From: SSC4 sp964642445
Lineage (GTDB): Bacteria > Chloroflexota > Anaerolineae > SSC4 > Amarolineaceae
DNA length: 33,815 nucleotides
Direction: 5' to 3'
Assembly: GCA_964642445.1 (NCBI GenBank)
Contig: CAZXQZ010000020.1
Span: forward strand, 1-33,815
A model generated the notes under the pieces. That model had not been told where the DNA came from. It saw only the letters and a program-made list of their open reading frames with translations, and did not search any database. Made by a program: the position numbers and the translations under genes. Positions 14,791 to 22,702 of the stretch are shown here, one piece after another (positions within the stretch are counted from its first letter, which is position 1; each line of letters begins with the position of its first letter).

Positions 14791-15948
14791 TCAATTGGCC
14801 AGAATATGCGTAATCACCGTCGCACCGCTGCCGCCGATGTTTTGTGTCATGGCCAACTGCACATCGCGAACCTGGTTGGCGCCGGCCTGGCCGTGCAGCT
14901 GCAGCACCGACTCGACCACCTGGTACACACCGGTGGCGCCCACGGGATGGCCGCGCGCCTTCAGGCCGCCCATGGTGCTGATCGGGATGCGGCCTTCGAT
15001 CGAGATTTCTCCCTCTTCCCCCAGGTACGCACCCCGGCCCGGCTCGGCAAAACCGGCCGCTTCCAGGGACAGCACCGACATGATCGAAAACGCATCGTGC
15101 AGCTCGAACACGTCGACATCTGCCGGTGTGACGCCGGCTTGAATGTACGCTTTCTGCGCACTCAATTCGGCCCCCAGCATTTGCAGCGGGTTGCGCCGGT
15201 CGTGTACTGCAACGGTGTCTGTTGCCACGGTGGAGGCAAGTATGCGCACCGGCATGCGGCCAGTGCCGAACTCGCGCGCACGGTTGTGCGCACAAAGAAT
15301 CACCGCCGCCGCGCCATCACATATCGGCGATGAATCGAGCAAGTTGACGGGGGCTGCGATCATCGACGCTCGTTTGTACGTCTCGAGCGAAATCGGCTGT
15401 TGAAACATGGCATGGGGGTTTGCCACGCCATTGCGGTGTGCGTTGACGCTGAAATGACCAAACAGGTAATGTGGCAGCTTGTACTGGTGCATGTAGCGCT
15501 GCATCAGCATGGCATTGATTCCCACAAACGACACGCCTTCCGCCGCCTCGTACTCCTGGTCCGCCGCCATGACCAGACCGGCCGTCGTCTCGTCGCCCGT
15601 GGTGTCGGTCATCTTCTCGACGCCGCACACCAGCACGACGTCGTGCAGGCCGCTGGCCACTGCCATGTACCCCACACGCAGCGCCGCCGCGCCCGACGCA
15701 CAGGCGGCCTCGATCTTCATCGCCTCGATACCGCGTAAGCCGACAAAATCGGCAATCAAAGCGCCGAGGTGCTCTTGTTTCGAAAGCTCACCCGAAAGCA
15801 TGTTGCCTGCGTACAGGGCATCGACGGTTTCGACCCCGGCATCGCGCATGGCTGCTACCACCGCATCGTGCGCCAGGTGGCGCAGCGATCGATCCCAAAC
15901 CTCACCCACGGGCGTCTGCCCAATTCCAATGATACTAACTGGTCTCAC
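14791..15948 (-). CDS. Archaeal/SCPx-type thiolase, acetyl-CoA C-acetyltransferase
   Basis: 385 residues. It would condense two acetyl-CoA to acetoacetyl-CoA, the first step of the mevalonate pathway. The nucleophile is Cys83 in EAACASGAAAL. The His residues of LHDAFS (about 284) and GHPVGATG (about 334) complete the usual site. The second catalytic Cys of ordinary thiolases (CxG near the C-terminus) is replaced by QNIGGSGA, as in the SCP2/archaeal branch. The HDCF cysteine of many relatives is Ala here. The start is probably the GTG at 15948, eight bases after GGAG; a GTG at 15954 is too close to that site. It lies 18 bases after the HMG-CoA synthase stop. Confidence 0.9.
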   Translation of the reverse strand: MRPVSIIGIGQTPVGEVWDRSLRHLAHDAVVAAMRDAGVETVDALYAGNMLSGELSKQEHLGALIADFVGLRGIEAMKIEAACASGAAALRVGYMAVASGLHDVVLVCGVEKMTDTTGDETTAGLVMAADQEYEAAEGVSFVGINAMLMQRYMHQYKLPHYLFGHFSVNAHRNGVANPHAMFQQPISLETYKRASMIAAPVNLLDSSPICDGAAAVILCAHNRAREFGTGRMPVRILASTVATDTVAVHDRRNPLQMLGAELSAQKAYIQAGVTPADVDVFELHDAFSIMSVLSLEAAGFAEPGRGAYLGEEGEISIEGRIPISTMGGLKARGHPVGATGVYQVVESVLQLHGQAGANQVRDVQLAMTQNIGGSGATVITHILAN

Positions 15949-15966
15949 AAGCACCTCTCCAGGTCA

Positions 15967-17019
15967 TCACGTGGTTTGCAGCTTGCCCCGATAGCGCACA
16001 TAGGTCGCGTAGTCGATCTCCTTGCGCCGCTCCACGTAGAACTGTGTGCGTGGTGCTTTATCGCGCTGGAGGGCAATTCGCTCCGTGACTTCGAACGAAA
16101 TGGCATCACTGCCGGCACCCGACCCAAACGAGATTAGTAACACCCGATCGCCTGGCCGTGCTTCGTCCAGAATGGCTGTCAGGCCAATCAGCGAAGAACC
16201 GGCATAGGTGTTACCAATGTGAGTCACCAAGAGCCCGGTCTCGATCTGTGCCGGCTTGAAACCCAGCATGCTGGCGGCGCGCTGCGGGAACTTGGCATTG
16301 GGTTGGTGAAACACGGCATACCGGTAATCGGACGGCTGGCGCCCCATCTCGTCCAGCAGCATTTGGGCTGCGGTGGTGATGTGATGGAAATAGGCCGGAT
16401 CACCGGTGAAGCGGTGGCCATGGGACGGGTAATGCGCGTAGGGCCGTCGCCAGAAATCGGGCGTGTCGGTCACGTAGGACAACGACGCCTCGAGGACTGC
16501 CACGCTCTCGTCTGCTGGCCCGATGATGAAACCCGCACCACCCGCACCGGCGGTGTACTCCAGCGCATCACCTGGACGACCCTGAGCCGCATCCATCCCA
16601 ATGCCGAGGGCATAGTCAACCATGTGCGAACCGACCAGACCAAACGCGGCTTGCAACGTCTCCGTACCAGCCTTGCAGGCAAATTCCCAGTCGGCTGCCT
16701 GTGTTGTCGGCACAGCCCCAATGGCTTCGGCCACAATCGTGGAAGTCGGTTTGACGGCATAGGGGTGCGACTCGCTGCCCACCCAGACGGCACGGATCAG
16801 GTGCGGATCAATGCCCGCGCGTGCCAGGGCATTGCGTGCCGCTTCGATCGACATCGTTGCCGTGTCCTCATCCAGGCCAGGCACAGCCTTCTCTTTGATT
16901 GGGACCCCGCCTTCACCGTCGGTCCACACACGTGCTACTTCGGTAACTGGCAAACGAAACCGGGGAACGTAGGCCCCATAGCCCACGATACCCACCGGAC
17001 GACTTGGTTTCATGATCAT
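15967..17019 (-). CDS. Hydroxymethylglutaryl-CoA synthase
   Basis: 350 residues, the short form found in archaea and some bacteria. It joins acetyl-CoA and acetoacetyl-CoA to HMG-CoA. The catalytic Glu/Cys/His set is visible: E83 in GSESHPYAV, C115 in EFACKAGTETLQ and H238 in VFHQPNAKFP. The start ATG at 17019 overlaps the stop of the reductase gene (ATGA), with AAGGA seven bases ahead, so translation is coupled. The thiolase gene follows 18 bases downstream. Order and type match the archaeal thiolase/HMG-CoA synthase/DUF35 module. Confidence 0.93.
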   Translation of the reverse strand: MIMKPSRPVGIVGYGAYVPRFRLPVTEVARVWTDGEGGVPIKEKAVPGLDEDTATMSIEAARNALARAGIDPHLIRAVWVGSESHPYAVKPTSTIVAEAIGAVPTTQAADWEFACKAGTETLQAAFGLVGSHMVDYALGIGMDAAQGRPGDALEYTAGAGGAGFIIGPADESVAVLEASLSYVTDTPDFWRRPYAHYPSHGHRFTGDPAYFHHITTAAQMLLDEMGRQPSDYRYAVFHQPNAKFPQRAASMLGFKPAQIETGLLVTHIGNTYAGSSLIGLTAILDEARPGDRVLLISFGSGAGSDAISFEVTERIALQRDKAPRTQFYVERRKEIDYATYVRYRGKLQTT

Positions 17020-18311
17020 GGCATGTTCCTTAACAAAACGCGCGCACGTTCCAGGCGAATCTGCCCTTCGCGTGCCAGTTGGACGGCGAGTGCTTCGACC
17101 TGGTCACCCCTGGCACCGGCAGCCAGCGCTACCTGGCGTGCGTGCAGGGCCATGTGGCCCTTTTGGATGCCTTCCGTGGCCAGGGCCCGAATGGCAGCCA
17201 GGTTCTGTGCCAGGCCGACAGCCGTCATCAGCTCAGCCAGCCGCCGTGCCGTCGGATTGCCTAAGATTTTGAGAGCGGCACGGGCGGTGGGGTGAACCTT
17301 GGTTGCCCCACCGACAGTCCCCACCGCCAACGGCAGCTCGAGACGTCCCCATAGGGCAGGTTCCTGGCCTTCTTCCGCTTGTAAGGCCCACTCGGTCAGG
17401 GAACGGTACTGACCGCCGCGCGCGGCATAGGCATGGGCACCGGCTTCCAGGGCTCGCCAATCATTGCCGGTGGCGAGCGCCACCGCATCGATGCCGTTCA
17501 TGATGCCTTTGTTGTGGGTGGCTGCCCGGTAGGGATCGGCAAGGGCAAAAGCATTGGCTTCCACGATGCCGCGTGCAACCTGGTCGCCTGCCAGGGTCTC
17601 CGTGGCCAGTGCTGATACCGGGATGCGGCAGGTGGCCCAGGCGCGCCGCTCGTCGGTCAGGTTCGAGAGAATGCGCAGCAGTGCCCGTCCACCCGTCACC
17701 GCTTCCAGGTAGGGTGCAATGGTCTCTGCGGCGGTATTGACGGCGTTGGCACCCATGGCATCGCGCGTATCGAGCAGCAAGTGCACGATCAGCATGGGGC
17801 CAGCCGTCGTATTGTGGAACAGCCGGACCTGCACGTCCCTGGCGCCCCCTCCCAGCGCCTGGATGGTGGGGTGCTTCTCGTTGGCCAGGGCCACAATGGA
17901 CGCTCGCGCGTCGCGTACGGCGGTGGCGGCGCGTTCCAAATCGCCAGCGGGCAGGTCCAGCAGCTGCACCTGGCCAATCATCACCGGCCCCGTACTGCCG
18001 GTGACGAAAACGCCGCCAGCCCGTGCCAGGCGTGCCGCAAAACTCACCGCGGCAACGATCGACGGTTCTTCAACTGCCATGGGCACCAGGACGTCTTCAT
18101 CGTCGACGCGCAGGTTGGTCGCGATACCAAGCGGTACCACCAGGCGTCCCACGACGTTCTCGATCATGTGACTGGCCTGTTCCAGGGTCAAGCCCACATC
18201 CAATGCCGCACGTTCGTCTGGATCAAGTTCCGCCCAGGTCGTCAGCACATCGACGCGATCAGCAACATTGAGCTGGTAGAAACCAGCGATGCGAGACGAT
18301 TTTTTGTGCAT
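17016..18311 (-). CDS. Hydroxymethylglutaryl-CoA reductase, class II
   Basis: 431 residues, close to the Pseudomonas mevalonii class II enzyme. It interconverts HMG-CoA and mevalonate with NAD(P)H. Motifs in order: ENVVGRLVVPLGIATN (51-66), EEPSIVAA (81-88), DTRDAMGANAVNT (181-193), THNKGIMNGIDAV (265-277), GNDWRALEAGAHAYA, GTVGGATKVHP and QKGHMALHAR (383-391). The expected catalytic residues are E82, K268, D284 and H386. Because synthase and thiolase genes follow with an ATGA overlap, biosynthesis of mevalonate is the likely direction here although class II enzymes were first known as degradative. GGAG lies only two bases before the ATG, a poor spacing. Confidence 0.93.
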   Translation of the reverse strand: MHKKSSRIAGFYQLNVADRVDVLTTWAELDPDERAALDVGLTLEQASHMIENVVGRLVVPLGIATNLRVDDEDVLVPMAVEEPSIVAAVSFAARLARAGGVFVTGSTGPVMIGQVQLLDLPAGDLERAATAVRDARASIVALANEKHPTIQALGGGARDVQVRLFHNTTAGPMLIVHLLLDTRDAMGANAVNTAAETIAPYLEAVTGGRALLRILSNLTDERRAWATCRIPVSALATETLAGDQVARGIVEANAFALADPYRAATHNKGIMNGIDAVALATGNDWRALEAGAHAYAARGGQYRSLTEWALQAEEGQEPALWGRLELPLAVGTVGGATKVHPTARAALKILGNPTARRLAELMTAVGLAQNLAAIRALATEGIQKGHMALHARQVALAAGARGDQVEALAVQLAREGQIRLERARVLLRNMP

Positions 18312-18410
18312 CTCTCCGTTTTTATCCCAATCCTACTCTGACAAAGGAAAGCGCCCCGTCCAAGGTACGACAAGGGCGCACAATCTATCGAACCAGACTC
18401 ACAGTGCCCG

Positions 18411-18419
18411 ATTATACCA
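18411..18419 (-). promoter_or_regulatory. Extended -10 promoter candidate of the mevalonate operon
   Basis: Minus strand TGGTATAAT, again within CTGTGGTATAAT as at 14687. It lies about 100 bases before the HMG-CoA reductase start. No clear -35. Confidence 0.47.
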
Positions 18420-18462
18420 CAGCCAATCTGCCAAAAACTATCAACATCTACACCCAATCTAA

Positions 18463-18524
18463 AATCAAACCCAGAACCCAAAATCAAATCCAGAATCAAA
18501 CCCAGAACCCAGAATCAAATCCAA
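18463..18524. repeat. Tandem direct repeat, two copies of 31 bases
   Basis: Copies at 18463-18493 and 18494-18524 differ at only a few positions and are themselves built from 6-7 base words such as ATCAAA, CCCAGA and TCCAAA. The repeat fills the gap between the complex-I-like trio and the mevalonate promoter. Confidence 0.8.
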
Positions 18525-18531
18525 AATCGAC

Positions 18532-19932
18532 TCATCTCCCCGTCAGCGTAGCCAGCGCGGTAATCACCGCCATCACCGACGCGTTCAGCAGCTGGGGAGC
18601 CAGGCTCAAGAGTGCACTCAGACCCACAAACAGCGCAACCAGGAGCGCGGCCAGTGCGGGTTCACGTTCAGCGCGGGCGTTGACCGGTGTACCGGCCATG
18701 GTCACCAGGACGCGCACATAACTGAGCGCCACCAGGATAGCGGCCGGCAGTACGATCAGCAGCCAGCGAGGGTCGCGTACCGCAACCTGTTGCAGCAAGG
18801 TCCATTGACCGACAAAACCTACCGTCAAAGGAAATCCAACCAGCCCCAATCCTGCGGCCATCAAACCAATGGTGGTCCAGGGTAGACGTCCCACCAGGCC
18901 CTGCACCTGGCTGAGCTCTGTGCTGGTCGCTTGTTGGCGCAAGATGGCCAGGCTCATGGCGCCCAGTAGAATGAGGATCGTTCGTGCACCAAAGAGCATC
19001 AGGACCAGAACCCAGGAGCTAACGAGGCCCAGGGCCACGGCCAGCATCAGCAGCCCATAGTTGAACAGGCCGGCATAACCCCACAACCGCGCCACGTCGC
19101 GCTGGCCCATCGCGGCCACGCCCCCCCAGGCGATGGTCAATAAGCTGCCTACGATCAAAAAACGTGCGAGGTTGAAATCATCGACAATGGCCACATAATT
19201 CGTCGTCAGGATACGCACCAGGTACAGTACGACCGCTTCGACGATCAACTGCAAAAAAGCTGCGACCAGAGGTGGTGCATCCACACTAAGGGCGACTCGC
19301 GGTCCGTGCAGGGGTGTCGGTGCCAGAAGCAGAACCAACCCCCAACCAAACAGGCTGATGGCTGTCTGGTAGGGCTGTGGATCGTCGGGATTGAAAGGCA
19401 GCTGAACCAGCAGCCAGGATGCAGTCAGGAAGAAGGGGAAAGCTGCCAGCGGCAGCCACAACTGGCGGAACGCGCCGCGAGTCGAGCCAAGTTGGCCCGA
19501 TTGAACGATGAAAACGGCCACACAGGCCATAAACGCCAGGCTGATCGGTGCCAGCGCTGGCGGAATCACCATCAGAGCCAGGCTTGCCAGGCTCAGCACG
19601 ACCAGTCCGGCCGCAAAAAAGGTGCGACCCTGCGAGATGCGCCAGGCAAATAGATAGGTGATCAGGACAATCAAGTAGAGGAAGCTGAAAAACGGGCGCA
19701 GCCCTTCGCGAAACTGGACGGTGGCCCCTCCCCAGTTGACGGGCTGACCCAGGAACACCGCCCGCCCCAGCCACATTACGGTCATTTCCAGCGGTGCCAG
19801 CCAGATCAGCGCCAGCAGGGCCAGAACCAACCCTATGGCCAGCAGTGCAGCCGCACTGGCAAACCGCCGCAGCGCATAAACCAGGGCTGCTGTGATGAGC
19901 GGCAAAATCACCAGGGTGGTGGCACCACTCAT
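18532..19932 (-). CDS. Divergent proton-conducting (NuoN/MrpD-like) membrane protein
   Basis: 466 residues, about a dozen or more hydrophobic helices. Traces of the antiporter-like subunits of complex I are visible: APTPLHG (about 205-211) at the PFHFWLPD position, APPLVAAFLQLIVEAVVLYLVRIL just after, GYAGLFNYGLLML and GLVGFPLTVGFVGQW. At the place of the usual helix-7 lysine (VPKAAGF) there is Glu232, and no Glu is seen at the helix-5 position. The ATG at 19932 overlaps the upstream stop as ATGA, so it is translationally coupled. Membrane fold and family are fairly clear; proton pumping is uncertain because key charges are changed. Confidence 0.75.
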   Translation of the reverse strand: MSGATTLVILPLITAALVYALRRFASAAALLAIGLVLALLALIWLAPLEMTVMWLGRAVFLGQPVNWGGATVQFREGLRPFFSFLYLIVLITYLFAWRISQGRTFFAAGLVVLSLASLALMVIPPALAPISLAFMACVAVFIVQSGQLGSTRGAFRQLWLPLAAFPFFLTASWLLVQLPFNPDDPQPYQTAISLFGWGLVLLLAPTPLHGPRVALSVDAPPLVAAFLQLIVEAVVLYLVRILTTNYVAIVDDFNLARFLIVGSLLTIAWGGVAAMGQRDVARLWGYAGLFNYGLLMLAVALGLVSSWVLVLMLFGARTILILLGAMSLAILRQQATSTELSQVQGLVGRLPWTTIGLMAAGLGLVGFPLTVGFVGQWTLLQQVAVRDPRWLLIVLPAAILVALSYVRVLVTMAGTPVNARAEREPALAALLVALFVGLSALLSLAPQLLNASVMAVITALATLTGR

Positions 19933-20639
19933 GTCTGCCACCCGTCTTCGTCCTGCGCCGCAGCACCCGCGGCGCGCGCCTGGCCTTGCACGGTCGCCAG
20001 GTAGGCGCAGGCCAGGCCGACCAACAGCTGCAGGGCACCCAGGACTCCAATCATACGCGCATCACGCGTCAGGTTGCTGTAGAACAGTTGAACCGCACAC
20101 AGCCACAACAACAAACCCGCGCCCGCTTTCAGCTGTTCTCCTTCGAGGGCCAGGATCAGCACACCCATCACCGTAAGCCACAGACAGAGAAACGCCGCCT
20201 GTGGCAGCAGGCCGGGCAGCGGCACATAAGCGTTACCGAGCAGGAATACCAGCGTCACCGTTAGCACGACAATGATCCGGAACGGCATGGTAGTCGTCAG
20301 CGCGGGCCACCGTTCCCCAGTCCGCAGCGGCGCCGGCCGTGCGGCCGCAAGGGGAAGCAGCCAGGGTCGTCCCCAACGCACCTGCCGGGCTGTCAGATAC
20401 CACATGATGCCAATCAAACCACCCACGATCAGGTTGAGCAGTGCCCATTCCGGTGGCAGAAGGCGGGTGCTGATCAGGGCGAGCGCCACATACAACAGTT
20501 CCAGCGCAAACAGAAACCATCGCCAGTCGGCGACGATCAACAAGAGGACACTCGCAATGACAGCACCTGCCACGGCAGGGTAGCCTGAAATCGGATCAAG
20601 CCTGGCAACTAATTCAGCGAGTGACGGTAAATCCGGCAC
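19929..20639 (-). CDS. Integral membrane protein between two complex-I-like subunits
   Basis: 236 residues with about six to seven hydrophobic segments and a charged, Ala-rich C-terminal tail (AQDEDGWQT). I do not recognise the family with confidence. Its place between two NuoL/M/N-like genes would suit a small subunit comparable to NuoJ/K or HyfE-type proteins, but no diagnostic motif was found. The start is a GTG at 20639 with GGGAG six bases upstream. It begins 28 bases after one neighbour and overlaps the next by four bases. Confidence 0.7.
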   Translation of the reverse strand: MPDLPSLAELVARLDPISGYPAVAGAVIASVLLLIVADWRWFLFALELLYVALALISTRLLPPEWALLNLIVGGLIGIMWYLTARQVRWGRPWLLPLAAARPAPLRTGERWPALTTTMPFRIIVVLTVTLVFLLGNAYVPLPGLLPQAAFLCLWLTVMGVLILALEGEQLKAGAGLLLWLCAVQLFYSNLTRDARMIGVLGALQLLVGLACAYLATVQGQARAAGAAAQDEDGWQT

Positions 20640-20667
20640 AATCTTCTCCCATTGGCCAGCAGGCGAA

Positions 20668-22320
20668 TCAGAGCCCGCCCAGAATCAACCACAGAAGCAG
20701 AACGGTGACGATGACCCAGCCGATGTAACCCTCACCATCCAGGATCCACGACAGTCCAAAACTGGCCTTCGTCAGAAATCCGCCAGCCACTTGCAGCCCC
20801 TGCTGCAGCCAGCCAAGACTCGCCAGCTGCGCCACAGATCGTAGCCAGGTCTCCTGCTGGGCAATGATCTCGTGTCGTGCGCGCAGCAAAAAATAGGCCG
20901 CGCCCAGACTCACCGCCTGGAACAGCCAAAACCCCAGCGGCAGCGCCCGCAGCTGGCTCAGCAGCGGGGCGAACATCGGTGGTACAGGCACACTGCCCAA
21001 CCAGGCGCCGAGCAGCGGTGGTCGCAAACCGAGGGCTAAAGTTGGCACGGCAAACAGAATGAACCCGGCCAGGTAACGTGTGGCAAAAACCGGGCCTGGT
21101 GCCTGCCAGGTCGAACCAGCGCGCCCATTCGCAACACTGGGCCAGTGGCGTAGGAGCGCCGCGACAGCGAGAGCCTCGGCAAGCAGGACCAGGAGCCAGC
21201 GCAAGAGGTCGAGGCCGGGCAGTACACCGGTGGCGAATGCGGGTAATTGGGCCAGGCTGGCGACAACCGGAAAACCAACGGTGCCAGGCAGACCCACAAG
21301 GCACAGCATGGCGACCGCCAGGGGCCCGCGCCATGACCATGCCCGGGCGATCATCAGCCCCACCAACAGTCCGCTCGTACCCAGTGCAACCGTCAGCAAT
21401 GACCATGCCACGGCAGATGGACCGGCTGCCGGCATAAACACGACCGCCGCCACCGCCCAGGTGACCCGGTTGACGACGAGATAGAGCAGACTGCGGTCGG
21501 GGTGAGTGTCGAGCCACGCCACCAACCCGCTTCCCAACAGCGTCAACAGTATGAGCGCCAACCACACCGGCTGCTGCAGTGCAACAGCCGCAGCCGGGCT
21601 GTAGATTCTCCCCAACAACAGCAGCCCGGCCACACCCGGCAGCAGATAATCGGACAGCGCGCTGAGGCCCGTCGGGTGTTTCTCAGCGACCAGCCAGAAA
21701 TGGAGAGGATAACTGGCAACGCGCCACAACGCAGCGATGAGCAAGAGGCTGCGCGCCAGGGGAGGCAGGCTGTCCGACAGCATCGAGGCCTGGGCGCCGG
21801 CTGAACCGGCCAAAACAAGCGCCAACCAGATCAACAGCACACCAGCGGCACCGATGGCAGCCGGCACGGTGCGCGGCCTGGCGACATTGTGGGCAAACAG
21901 GGTTACTTCGAATAGAATCCAGCACGCCGCGAGGGTCAACAGGTTCATTGCGCTGCTGATCGTCAAAACCGCAGCCAAAGCCAACAAGTGGTAGGCGTGC
22001 TGCCGTGCCGACCGCCAGCCGGCTGCACCCCAGTTGATCAGAATGTCGATGGCTGCAACGCACAAGGCCAACAGGCCTCCCAGCCAAGCCCAACCATCGA
22101 CAACCCATATCAATTCGCCCGCCGGTATGAGCAGAGGGTCCCAGGGACGTATCAATTCGGCAGGGTTGGCAAGGTTCGATAGGCCGAACCACAACAACCC
22201 GCTGAGGCCGATCGCGCCCAAAGCCAGCGCACTATGCCAGTGGGGCTGATGCCAGCGTGCGAGGACAATGAGAGCCAGCCCTCCCACCATCACGGGGACA
22301 GCTGGCCCAAGCGGGCTCAT
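20668..22320 (-). CDS. Divergent NuoL/M-like proton-conducting membrane protein
   Basis: 550 residues, mostly hydrophobic helices. Complex-I antiporter-like features: CWILFEVTLFAHNVA with Glu138 at the helix-5 position, SYPLHFWLVAEKHPTGLSALSDYLLPGVAG (about 203-231) at the PFHxWLPxAxxAPTPVSALIHA position, and GLPGTVGFPVVASL late in the protein. The lysine normally found just after SALIHA is absent (LLPGVAG). A C-terminal extension with RHEIIAQQETWLRS and GLSWILDGEGYIGWVIVT follows, ending in a last membrane helix. The ATG at 22320 gives MSPLGPAVPV; no strong ribosome site is seen. It is the first gene of the trio. Confidence 0.77.
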   Translation of the reverse strand: MSPLGPAVPVMVGGLALIVLARWHQPHWHSALALGAIGLSGLLWFGLSNLANPAELIRPWDPLLIPAGELIWVVDGWAWLGGLLALCVAAIDILINWGAAGWRSARQHAYHLLALAAVLTISSAMNLLTLAACWILFEVTLFAHNVARPRTVPAAIGAAGVLLIWLALVLAGSAGAQASMLSDSLPPLARSLLLIAALWRVASYPLHFWLVAEKHPTGLSALSDYLLPGVAGLLLLGRIYSPAAAVALQQPVWLALILLTLLGSGLVAWLDTHPDRSLLYLVVNRVTWAVAAVVFMPAAGPSAVAWSLLTVALGTSGLLVGLMIARAWSWRGPLAVAMLCLVGLPGTVGFPVVASLAQLPAFATGVLPGLDLLRWLLVLLAEALAVAALLRHWPSVANGRAGSTWQAPGPVFATRYLAGFILFAVPTLALGLRPPLLGAWLGSVPVPPMFAPLLSQLRALPLGFWLFQAVSLGAAYFLLRARHEIIAQQETWLRSVAQLASLGWLQQGLQVAGGFLTKASFGLSWILDGEGYIGWVIVTVLLLWLILGGL

Positions 22321-22369
22321 GACCAAAAAATCCAATACGTGCAACCCAATTCTTGTCAGATTTGTTTCG

Positions 22370-22398
22370 ATTCTACCATACGGATCACTACGATCCAA
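22370..22398 (-). promoter_or_regulatory. Promoter of the complex-I-like trio
   Basis: Minus strand: TTGGAT (22393-22398), 17 bases, TAGAAT (22370-22375), with TGG in front of the -10 giving an extended element. The leader to the ATG at 22320 would be about 43 bases. Confidence 0.52.
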
Positions 22399-22470
22399 AA
22401 CACCAGCCGGTGAATCCGCAAACCTCAGTCACACCGTCTTGGGTGCACCGCATGTCTGGGGCACGACACA

Positions 22471-22568
22471 AGACCCTTCGGGTTTTTCACCATGATCGCC
22501 GATAGCTGGTACTTCATGGCAGTCTCCCGGTGCTGTATCCCGGCCGTTGACAAAAACCCGAAGGGTCT
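22471..22568. repeat. 98-bp element with perfect 17-bp terminal inverted repeats
   Basis: AGACCCTTCGGGTTTTT (22471-22487) is exactly complementary to 22552-22568. The 64 bases between have no convincing gene. No target-site duplication was found at the edges. The word CCGAAGGGTCT also occurs at 12040-12050. It may be a MITE-like dispersed repeat or a long hairpin between divergent promoters. Confidence 0.7.
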
Positions 22569-22577
22569 GCCCCCAAT

Positions 22578-22598
22578 CTGAGACACCCATCGTCTCAG
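22578..22598. other. 7-bp hairpin just upstream of a -35 element
   Basis: CTGAGAC and GTCTCAG pair around ACCCATC. It ends five bases before the -35 of the formimidoyltransferase promoter, so it may be a protein-binding palindrome. Confidence 0.5.
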
Positions 22599-22603
22599 GT
22601 CTG

Positions 22604-22632
22604 TTGGCACTTGCCAGGCGTCGTGTTATAAT
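22604..22632 (+). promoter_or_regulatory. Promoter of the glutamate formimidoyltransferase gene
   Basis: TTGGCA (22604-22609), 17 bases, TATAAT (22627-22632) preceded by TGT (extended -10). The predicted start near 22639 gives a leader of about 64 bases and excludes translation starts upstream of that point. Confidence 0.72.
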
Positions 22633-22702
22633 CGAACCAACGCTTGTTGAGACAACAGAGAAAGGATCCCTGGCCAGAAGGGCCAGCCAGAGAGGTGCTC
22701 CC

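Noticed and set aside
16219..17295. Plus-strand frame of 358 codons across HMG-CoA synthase/reductase
   Set aside because: Antisense frame kept open by high GC at third positions; no recognisable domain.
18345..18395. Riboswitch in the HMG-CoA reductase leader
   Set aside because: Only a loose GCGCCC/GGGCGC pairing around a 17-base loop is present; no known riboswitch core could be recognised.
22547..22702. Longer N-terminus for glutamate formimidoyltransferase from 22547
   Set aside because: It would begin upstream of the predicted transcription start, and the family N-terminus begins at the ATG at 22703.
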